DNA of 64,000 nucleotides, from contig NZ_CP131913.1 in assembly GCF_030704205.1 (NCBI RefSeq), forward strand, positions 2,480,001 through 2,544,000. Reading direction: 5' to 3'. The position numbers and the translations under genes are program-made. The notes under the pieces are model-generated. The model had not been told where the DNA came from and made no database searches. It saw nothing but the letters and a program-made list of their open reading frames with translations. The DNA comes from Halomonas alkalicola. Lineage in GTDB: Bacteria > Pseudomonadota > Gammaproteobacteria > Pseudomonadales > Halomonadaceae. Every line of letters starts with the position of its first letter. The first letter of the stretch is position 1. Shown in pieces: positions 28,255-34,962 of the stretch.

Positions 28255-29559
28255 CAGCCACCTCCCACCACGGCTTCGTACTCGGTCAGGTCGCGCTGCA
28301 GCACGGCCGGCGGCAAGGTGGCCACGATCTCGCTGGACGCCACGACCTCCTCGGCGTCCGCTTTGGGGGATCGGTAGCCGACGATGCCCTGCAGGTGCTC
28401 CGGCAGGCAGCGCACCTGGCGGCGCCCGCCCAGCTCCGGGTGGCGGGCCACTTCACGGCCGGCGTGGTGCACCCGCAGTTCGCCGTCGGTCACGCTGACC
28501 TGGACGGGCTCACCGATCAGGCGCCAGGGCACGCTGTAGCGGTTGGTGTCGACCTCCACGGTGGCGTCGCGCTGGACCCGACGGCTCAGCTCTCGTGCCT
28601 GCTCGAAGGGCGCCCGGTCGTTGAGCGGCTGCAGGCTGGCCTGTTCGGCGATGAAGCGCACCGCCGGCAGCTCTCCGGTGGTTGCCGTGGACCCGCTGGT
28701 CGGCGATCTCGCGCATCCACCAGATCAGGTGGGCCTCCAGCGCCGCCCAGGAGGCAAAGGTGCGGCCGGCGATGGCGTTACGTTTCACATAGCCGACGCC
28801 TCGCTCGTCCTTGCCCTTGGTGCGGGCGCGGTACGGCGCACAGGCCACCGGTCGGAACCCCCAGTAGCGGGCAAAGGCCGCCAGCCGCTCGTTGAACACC
28901 ACCTCGCGGGTCGCCGCGTTGTGGTGATCGACCAGCGCCCGGGCGTTATCCAGCAGTACCTGCTCCGGCACGCCGCCAAAGTGGCGGAAGGCGCCTTCCA
29001 GGCCGGCGAACCACGCCGACTGCCGCTCGTGCCGGAAGGCGCGGACGTAGTGGCGGCGGGAGTAGCCCAGGGTGGCGACAAACAGGAAGACCTTGACCGA
29101 CTCCCCATCGATGGTGATGTGGCGGCTGCCGAAGTCGATCTGGAGCTGCTTGCCGGGCGGAGTCTCGAACCTCACCGTGGCCTTGGCTTCGGCGGCCAGG
29201 GCCTGACGGAAGGGCGCGCAGGCGCGTTCCACCGTACGCAGGCTGACCGTGAGGCCGTGTTCGAGCTGCAGGTCTTGCAGGACCACGGCGGCGTTGCCGG
29301 CATGCTGCAGGAAGCGGGCCTTCAGCCATTCCTCCAGCCCTTCCAGCGACTTGCTGCGCTGCGGGCTTGCGTAGGGCGCCCAGCCGCCCTGGCGCAGGTA
29401 GCGCTTGACGGTGTTCCTGCTGATACCGAGTTCATCGGCGATGCGTTTCGTCCCCCAGCCACAGGCCTTCAGGCGGAGCATGGCGGCGACATCCTCTGGG
29501 CTCTGCATCGGTTCCCCTCGTACCTGAGTGTGGGGAACGTTATATCCGGATTTCTTCAT
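28251..29559 (-). pseudogene. istA: IS21 transposase IstA, one frameshift
   Basis: The N-terminal helix-turn-helix (GTKRIADELGISRNTVKRYL) and DDE core (QLQIDFGSRHITIDGE, LLDNARALV) are in frame to about 28684. The rest (VRFIAEQASLQPL... to TGA 28251) is in another frame. One extra A on the minus strand (TT at 28682-28683) explains the break. The ATG at 29559 or the internal MQSPEDV start are both possible. Confidence 0.88.
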
Positions 29560-30193
29560 GGGCGGACCCTCCTGGTGAACTCACGGAGGGGTCAGTTTTC
29601 GGTGTCGCTTGGGGGGCAGTTTTCCATGTCGCCTGACATGGCTGGCTACGTTGAGATAACACCCCACCCATTGGGCACTGCCATGACCCAGCCCCGTGCC
29701 GCGCTCGTCTCGCTGGATGCCACGCCCTGGTACCACCTCGTTAACCGCTGTGTGCGCCGGGCCTTCCTCTGTGGCACCGATTCCGTCAGCGGCCAGTGCT
29801 ATGAGCATCGGCGCGGCTGGATCGCCGACCGCCTGCATCAGCTGGCCGGGGTGTTCGCCATCGACGTGGCCGCCTATGCGGTGATGAGCAATCACTACCA
29901 CTTGGTGGTGCGGGTGGATGCGCTGCGGGCGGCGGAGTGGTCTGATGACGAGGTGCTGCGGCGCTGGACAGCGCTGTTCACCGGGCCGCTGTTGGTGCAG
30001 CGCTATCGTGCCGGAGCGGAACAGCTGCCGGCCGAGAGGGCGGCGGTGACGAAGCTGGCAGCCACATACCGCGAGCGGCTGGCCGATATTTCCTGGTTCA
30101 TGCGGGTGCTCAACGAGTCCATCGCCCGTCAGGCCAACGCGGAAGACGGCGCGAAGGGTCGCTTCTGGGAAGGGCGTTTCAGGGTTATAAATA

Positions 30194-30475
30194 GGACACC
30201 CACTTACTTGACAGCCCTTCCTGGCTGGCTACGTTGAGATAACACCCCACCCATCGGACACAGCCATGACCCAGCCCCGTGCCGCGCTCGTCTCGCTGGA
30301 TGCCACGCCCTGGTACCACCTCGTTAACCGCTGTGTGCGCCGGGCCTTCCTGTGTGGCACCGATTCCGTCAGCGGCCAGTGCTATGAGCATCGGCGCGGC
30401 TGGATCGCCGACCGCCTGCATCAGTTGGCCGGGGTATTCGCCATCGACGTGGCCGCCTATGCGGTGATGAGCAAT
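30194..30475 (+). pseudogene. RAYT copy B, 3'-truncated
   Basis: Left end, leader and ATG at 30266, with 70 codons ending at MSN just before the HYH motif. Its leader differs from the other copies (CATCGGACACAGCC in place of CATTGGGCACTGCC). The linker AAAATAAATA follows. Confidence 0.85.
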
Positions 30476-30485
30476 AAAATAAATA

Positions 30486-30535
30486 GGACACCCACTTACT
30501 TGACAGCCCTTCCTGGCTGGCTACGTTGAGATAAC
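30486..30535 (+). repeat. RAYT copy C, left end only
   Basis: Only the first 50 bases of the element are present, ending at GTTGAGATAAC. A 22-base A-rich linker built of repeated GAAAATAAA-like units follows (30536-30557). Confidence 0.85.
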
Positions 30536-30557
30536 GAAGAAAATAAAAGAAAATAAA

Positions 30558-30683
30558 GGACACCCACTTACTTGACAGCCCTTCCGAGCTGGCTACGTTG
30601 AGATAACACCCCACCCATTGGGCACTGCCATGACTCAGCCCCGTGCCGCGCTTGTCTCGCTGGATGCCACGCCCTGGTACCAC
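30558..30683 (+). pseudogene. RAYT copy D, 3'-truncated
   Basis: Left end, leader and ATG at 30630, with 18 codons cut after CTGGTACCAC. It carries CCTTCCGAGCTGG instead of CCTTCCTGGCTGG. Confidence 0.85.
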
Positions 30684-30748
30684 TGAAGTGACCCCCTCCA
30701 GAGCTGCACAGGCTATAGTGCAGCGATCAGGAGGATGAGATGAGCAAC
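30684..30748 (+). repeat. foreign fragment between RAYT copies D and E, possibly an IS end
   Basis: About 65 bases beginning TGAAGTGACCCCCTCC and containing GGAGGATGAGATGAGCAAC, which looks like an IS terminal region followed by a ribosome site and a transposase start. It is unrelated to the RAYT element. The family is not identified. Confidence 0.4.
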
Positions 30749-30880
30749 GGGTAAAATAAAGGACACCCACTTACTTGACAGCCCTTCCTGGCTGGCTACG
30801 TTGAGATAACACCCCACCCATTGGGCACTGCCATGACTCAGCCCCGTGCCGCGCTTGTCTCGCTGGATGCCACGCCCTGG

Positions 30881-32264
30881 GAGTTAAGCTCAAGTCTTGT
30901 GTATGGAGGGAAGTAGAGAGGGTGGCGTATCCTGCTGATTGATCACGCCAGATCACAACCAGCATAGGATGGATACGCCATGAGCAATTCTACTCTCCAA
31001 GCCGTGACGCAGCCAGACGCCGGCGCTACTGATCCGTTGCATGAGTTGCTGCGCAAAGGGGCCCGAGACCTGATCGCCAAGGCCGTGGAGGCGGAGTTGA
31101 GTACGTTCTTGGAGCTATATGCCGACAAGACGCTGGAAGACGGCCGTCGAGCCGTGGTGCGCAACGGCTATCTTCCCGAAACGAACGGTACAGACTGGCA
31201 TCGGCGACGTTGCGGTCAAGGTCCCCCGGGTCCGTGACCGCAGCGGTGACGGGATCACCTTCAGCAGCGCGCTGCTGCCGCCCTATCTGAAGCGGGCCCG
31301 CAGCATTGAGGAGCTGATCCCCTGGCTCTACCTGAAGGGGGTCTCCACCGGCGACTATCAGGAGGCGCTGGCGGCGTTGCTGGGCGACCAGGCCAAGGGA
31401 CTGTCGGCCAACACCGTGTCTCGCCTCAAGAAGCAGTGGGAGGACGAGCATGCCGACTGGCAAAAGCGTGACCTGGCAGACCAGCGTTACGTCTACTGGT
31501 GGGCAGACGGCGTGTACAGCAACGTGCGCTTGGATGACCGTCTGTGTCTGCTGGTGATCATCGGCGTCACCGAGCAGGGCCGCAAGGAGTTGGTCGTCGT
31601 CGAGGATGGGCAGCGTGAGTCAGAGGCCAGCTGGAAAGAGCTGCTCACGGGGCTACGCGAGCGCGGGCTGACGACGGCCCCCAAGCTAGCGGTTGGCGAC
31701 GGCGCCATGGGCTTCTGGGCGGCGTTGAGCAAGGTCTATCCAGAGACCGAGCACCAGCGCTGCTGGGTCCACAAGACTGCCAACGTATTGAATAAACTGC
31801 CTAAATCCGTGCAGCCCAAGGTCAAGGCCGACCTCCATGAGATCTGGATGGCCGAGACCCGCGATGAGGCGCACAAGGCTTTCGATCGCACGGTGAAACG
31901 CTTCGAGGCCAAGTACCCCAGAGCCATGGAGTGCCTGGCCAAGGATCGGGAGGAGCTGCTGGCGTTCTATGACTACCCGGCAGAACACTGGGTGCATATC
32001 CGCACCACCAACCCGATCGAATCGACCTTCGCCACGGTCCGCCTGCGGAGCAAGCGCAGCCGGAACTGCGGCTCCAGAGCGACGACCCTGGCGATGGTCT
32101 TCAAGCTGCTTCAGAGCGCCCAGAAGCGCTGGAAGCGGATCAAGGGGTTCAACAAGCTGGAGCTGGTCGTGAACAACGTCCAGTTCAAGGACGGCGAACC
32201 CTTGACCGATCAGTCAGACAGGACTGCCGCCTGACCTGCCGTACACAGGATTTGACAATAACTC
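30881..32264 (+). mobile_element. IS256-family insertion sequence
   Basis: A 1384-bp element. The left end GAGTTAAGCTCAAGTCTTGT matches the right end read on the minus strand, GAGTTATTGTCAAATCCTGT. The 8-bp duplication CGCCCTGG at 30873-30880 and 32265-32272 is the size expected for this family. Removing the element and one duplicate restores the RAYT copy E frame. Confidence 0.93.
30980..32234 (+). pseudogene. IS256-family mutator-type transposase, one frameshift
   Basis: The N-terminal 65 codons (DPLHELLRKGARDLIAKAVE, VVRNGYLPE) and the remainder (GIGDVAVKVPRVRDR... KTANVLNKLPKSVQPKVKAD... to TGA 32232-32234) are in different frames. An extra A in the AAA at 31179-31181 accounts for this. 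The DDE core with the C-x2-H element (HQRCWVHK) is intact in the second frame. Confidence 0.9.
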
Positions 32265-32490
32265 CGCCCTGGTACCACCTCGTTAACCGCTGCGTGCGCC
32301 GGGCCTTCCTGTGTGGCACCGATTCCGTCAGCGGCCAGTGCTATGAGCATCGGCGTGGTTGGATCGCCGACCGCCTGCATCAGTTGGCCTGGGTATTCGC
32401 CATCGACGTGGCCGCCTATTCGGTGATGAGCAATCACTACCACTTGGTGGTGAGGGTGGATGCGCTGCGGGCGGCGGAGTCGAATATATA

Positions 32491-32597
32491 GGACACCCAC
32501 TTACTTGACAGCCCTTCCTGGCTGGCTACGTTGAAATAACACCCCACCCATTGGGCACTGCCATGACTCAGCCCCGTGCCGCGCTTGTCTCGCTGGA
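32491..32597 (+). pseudogene. RAYT copy F, 3'-truncated
   Basis: Left end, leader and ATG at 32563, with 11 codons cut after CTCGCTGGA. It reads TTGAAATAAC where the others read TTGAGATAAC. The linker CGATAAATATAAA leads to copy G. Confidence 0.85.
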
Positions 32598-32682
32598 CGA
32601 TAAATATAAAGGACACCCACTTCCTTGACAGCCCTTCCTGGCTGGCTACGTTGAGATAACACCCCACCCATTGGGCACTGCC

Positions 32683-33744
32683 ATGACTCAGCCCCGTGCC
32701 GCGCTTGTCTCGCTGGATGCCACGCCCTGGTACCACCTCGTTAACCGCTGTGTGCGCCGGGCCTTCCTGTGTGGCACCGATTCCGTCAGCGGCCAGTGCT
32801 ATGAGCATCGGCGTGGCTGGATCGCCGACCGCCTGCATCAGTTGGCCGGGGTATTCGCCATCGACGTGGCCGCCTATGCGGTGATGAGCAATCACTACCA
32901 CTTGGTGGTTCGGGTGGATACGCTGCGGGCGGCGGAGTGGTCTGATGACGAGGTGCTGCGGCGCTGGACAGCGCTGTTCACCGGGCCGCTGTTGGTGCAG
33001 CGCTATCGTGCTGGAGCAGAACAGCTGCCGGCCGAGAGGGCGGCGGTGACGAAGCTGGCAGCAACATACCGCGAGCGGCTGGCCGATATTTCCTGGTTCA
33101 TGCGGGTGCTCAACGAGTCCATCGCCCGTCAGGCCAACGCGGAAGACGGCGCGAAGGGTCGCTTCTGGGAAGGGCGTTTCAAGAGCCAGGCGCTGCTCGA
33201 CGAGGCAGCGATTCTCAGCGCCATGGCCTATGTCGATTTGAACCCCATCCGCGCCGGCATCGCCGAGACGCCGGAAGGCTCCGCGCATACCTCGGTGGCA
33301 GAGCGCCTTGCCGGGCTGATGCCAGAGAGCGAGAGTGAACCCATGTCGGCGGGAGAGGGTGCAGCGGTGCCAACCGCTGCGACAGGCGTACCGGCCTGGT
33401 GCGATGCCCTGCCGCTTTCGCCCCTGATGCCTTTCGATGCCACGGCGCAGCTGGCCAATGCCATCCCGTTCGGCTTCGAGGAGTATCTCGAGCTGGTCGA
33501 GACCACTGGCCGCTGCCAGCGAGCGGATAAGCGCGGGCTGATCCAGGAGCGGGTGCCGCGGCTACTCGACCGTCTGAATATCGACCCCGAAGCCTTCATC
33601 GCCGCCTCCACCTCGCTGCTCAAGCGCTTCGGTAGCGCCGTGGGCACGCCGGCCAGCCTCAGCGCCTGCTGCGCCGCCCGCCAGGCGCGACATCTAAGGG
33701 GCATGCGGATGGCGCGGGAGGTGTTCGAGCGGCGGGTGGCTTGA
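32683..33744 (+). CDS. RAYT (REP-associated Y1/HUH transposase), complete copy G
   Basis: A 353-residue member of the Y1_Tnp superfamily. The HUH-type metal motif is H71-Y-H73 in [12 protein letters not shown]. The candidate catalytic tyrosine is in MAYVDLNPIRAGI, the usual position for RAYT proteins, and RFWEGRFKSQALLDE precedes it. About 130 further residues form a C-terminal region seen in long RAYTs. These enzymes nick and join single-stranded DNA at REP hairpins; REP-like repeats exist in this window. The element left end lies at 32611, 72 bases before the ATG. An upstream TTG at 32671 also opens the frame. Confidence 0.85.
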   Translation: MTQPRAALVSLDATPWYHLVNRCVRRAFLCGTDSVSGQCYEHRRGWIADRLHQLAGVFAIDVAAYAVMSNHYHLVVRVDTLRAAEWSDDEVLRRWTALFTGPLLVQRYRAGAEQLPAERAAVTKLAATYRERLADISWFMRVLNESIARQANAEDGAKGRFWEGRFKSQALLDEAAILSAMAYVDLNPIRAGIAETPEGSAHTSVAERLAGLMPESESEPMSAGEGAAVPTAATGVPAWCDALPLSPLMPFDATAQLANAIPFGFEEYLELVETTGRCQRADKRGLIQERVPRLLDRLNIDPEAFIAASTSLLKRFGSAVGTPASLSACCAARQARHLRGMRMAREVFERRVA

Positions 33745-33875
33745 CCGGTCTCTAGGGTTAGGGGCGGGGGGAGGTAGGATCCGCACCGCCCACGTCGACC
33801 CAATGCGTAAGGTTTGGTAGAGTGTGCGAGTCAGTATCCAGATTCGATTCTTGTTCCCCGGCGGCTTTATCAGTC

Positions 33876-33992
33876 ATGAGAGATTTGGTTGATGAGATAG
33901 CTGCACTTTTCTCCCACCATGGCCTGGCTTTTTTGGATGGTGCATGTCGTGTAAGACACCTTCCAATTGCATTTTTCGGAAGGACTTGGTGA
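33876..33992 (+). CDS. possible 38-residue leader ORF of the zeta-like gene
   Basis: ATG 33876 opens a frame ([20 protein letters not shown]...) that ends in TGA sharing its last base with the ATG of the kinase gene. The composition looks protein-like, but there is no clear ribosome site. It could be a translational coupler, a gene remnant or chance. The rest of the gap from 33745 shows nothing recognisable. Confidence 0.25.
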   Translation: MRDLVDEIAALFSHHGLAFLDGACRVRHLPIAFFGRTW

Positions 33993-34582
33993 TGTCCCAT
34001 AAAGAACACGCGGCGACTTGCTGGATCGTTGCCGGCCCGAATGGGGCTGGCAAGACAACCTTTGCGCTAAACTATCTGCCGCAGGTGGCTAACTGCTCGC
34101 GTTTTATCAATGCCGACCTGATTGCCGCAGGCCTCTCGCCTCTTGCTCCAGAGAGAGAGCTCCTGGCGGCTAGCCGTATCTTCCTGAGAGAAATTGAAGA
34201 AGCGATTAGTGACCAGGAAGACTTTGCCTTTGAAACGACTCTGTCCGGACGGGGGTACTCTATGCTAGTCAAGCGCCTCCTGTCTGAAAACTGGAAGGTT
34301 GAGCTTGTCTATCTGGCTTTGCCAACAGTCGAAATGTCGCGATTACGTGTTGCTGAACGAGTCTCTCATGGCGGTCACCATATTCCGCTCAAAGATATCC
34401 AGCGCCGATTTCCTCGTAGTCTGCATAATCTTCTGACGCTTTATGCGCCCTTGGTCAGCCATGCTCGCTGCTTCATGAATGACGGTGGCACGCCGGAACC
34501 CGTATTCGAACAGCATGGGCCAGATCGACAGATTCTCAATGACTCGCTATTCGAGATGCTTTCCAAGGAGTCCCGACTATGA
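33992..34582 (+). CDS. zeta-toxin-like P-loop kinase
   Basis: A 196-residue protein with Walker [12 protein letters not shown] near residue 15, followed by [13 protein letters not shown] (the D that contacts substrate) and [12 protein letters not shown], the order seen in zeta toxins and related UDP-N-acetylglucosamine kinases. Zeta toxins phosphorylate a peptidoglycan precursor. The ATG at 33992 gives the usual start [17 protein letters not shown]. The base composition is lower in GC than the core genes. A small gene overlaps its end and is the likely partner. Confidence 0.8.
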   Translation: MSHKEHAATCWIVAGPNGAGKTTFALNYLPQVANCSRFINADLIAAGLSPLAPERELLAASRIFLREIEEAISDQEDFAFETTLSGRGYSMLVKRLLSENWKVELVYLALPTVEMSRLRVAERVSHGGHHIPLKDIQRRFPRSLHNLLTLYAPLVSHARCFMNDGGTPEPVFEQHGPDRQILNDSLFEMLSKESRL

Positions 34583-34773
34583 ATCAACTTTCCCCTGATA
34601 CCCAGACAATGTTGGATAGCCTGCGTGCAGCTGTGGCCGAGACCCTCGAGCGCAAGCGTCGTCTTGGCCACTATGCCGTCATCTGGCAGGACGGCAAGCC
34701 GGTACTGGTTGGTGAGGATGCCCCTGAGCAGCCTTACCAACAGCCCTCAAACGATCAGAAATCGAAGGGCTGA
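34579..34773 (+). CDS. small partner protein of the zeta-like kinase
   Basis: A 64-residue protein overlapping the kinase gene by 4 bases (ATGA). It is mainly one helix ([20 protein letters not shown]) followed by [16 protein letters not shown]. It is not an epsilon-type antitoxin by sequence, and the order (toxin first) is opposite to epsilon-zeta. The [13 protein letters not shown] segment is typical of small proteins next to such kinases in proteobacteria, but whether it neutralises the kinase is inference. Confidence 0.6.
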   Translation: MNQLSPDTQTMLDSLRAAVAETLERKRRLGHYAVIWQDGKPVLVGEDAPEQPYQQPSNDQKSKG

Positions 34774-34841
34774 TCAGGCAGGCTCGTCGAGTGGGCCAAT
34801 GATGGGTAGACCTTCATTTCCCATAGCCTGAAGCATCACCT

Positions 34842-34867
34842 AGCGGCCGGCAGAGATGCCGGCCGCT
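34842..34867. terminator. hairpin between the zeta-like pair and the copper operon
   Basis: Perfect 11-bp stem AGCGGCCGGCA / TGCCGGCCGCT with loop GAGA, between convergent transcription units. There is no T-run on either side, so it is a terminator candidate for both. Confidence 0.55.
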
Positions 34868-34884
34868 GGCGTGTTGGGGGCCGC

Positions 34885-34962
34885 TCAGGCTTTCGCCACC
34901 CAGAACCACCATACGATCAGCCCGATCAGCCCCAGCCCTGTCAGATTCACGATAACGCTCAT
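34885..34962 (-). CDS. 25-residue membrane peptide downstream of copA
   Basis: The ORF starts at an ATG sharing bases with the copA stop (TCATGA) and encodes [20 protein letters not shown] followed by WVAKA, a single transmembrane helix. The last codons of copA supply a near-perfect ribosome site, AAGGAGGTGA, 4 bases before the ATG. This strong site and the tight coupling argue for real translation. The function is unknown; a small subunit or stabiliser of the copper ATPase is a reasonable guess. Confidence 0.7.
   Translation of the reverse strand: MSVIVNLTGLGLIGLIVWWFWVAKA

Larger units (their letters stand above)
27405..29638 (-). mobile_element. IS21-family insertion sequence
   Basis: A 2234-bp element with ends TGTCAAGCGACATCAGAAAG (left) and TGTCAGGCGACATGGAAAAC (right, minus strand), each backed by a second internal repeat of the type GCGACA-N-TGACCCCC, as is usual for IS21. 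It is flanked by the 5-bp duplication TGGCT at 27400-27404 and 29639-29643. Its genes are istA and istB on the minus strand. Confidence 0.92.
27372..30181 (+). pseudogene. RAYT copy A, split by IS21 and cut at its 3' end
   Basis: The left end 27372-27404 and the remainder 29639-30181 flank the IS21. The transposase frame starts at ATG 29683 and carries 166 codons, including the HYH motif, then ends within the GRFWEGRF segment, where an AT-rich linker (30182-30193) leads to copy B. Confidence 0.85.
30761..32480 (+). pseudogene. RAYT copy E, split by IS256 and 3'-truncated
   Basis: Left end and ATG at 30833 run to 30880 and resume at 32265 after the IS256. The gene continues through the HYH motif to the codons for DALRAAE and is cut at 32480; the linker CGAATATATA follows. 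One substitution, AYSVMSN for AYAVMSN, separates it from the complete copy. Confidence 0.85.
27372..33744 (+). mobile_element. array of seven RAYT/Y1-transposase elements with common left ends
   Basis: The left-end sequence GGACACCCACTTACTTGACA occurs at 27372, 30194, 30486, 30558, 30761, 32491 and 32611 (G has one change, CTTC for CTTA), always in the same orientation. Each is followed by the same leader, and all but the third (C) by the start of the same transposase gene. Six copies are cut at different points after 50-570 bases, and only the last is complete. The joint before B, C, D, E, F and G is a 10-22-base AT-rich linker. An IS21 lies in copy A and an IS256 in copy E. Copies differ by point changes, so this is not one recent tandem duplication. 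Confidence 0.85.

Noticed and set aside
31170..31190. Programmed frameshifting in the IS256 and IS1380 transposases
   Set aside because: These families encode the transposase in one frame, and the breaks lack slippery heptamers. Plain indels fit better.
33745..33875. Missing 5' half of the truncated FimT gene beyond the RAYT array
   Set aside because: I looked for a prepilin GFTLIE-type sequence on the minus strand here and found none.
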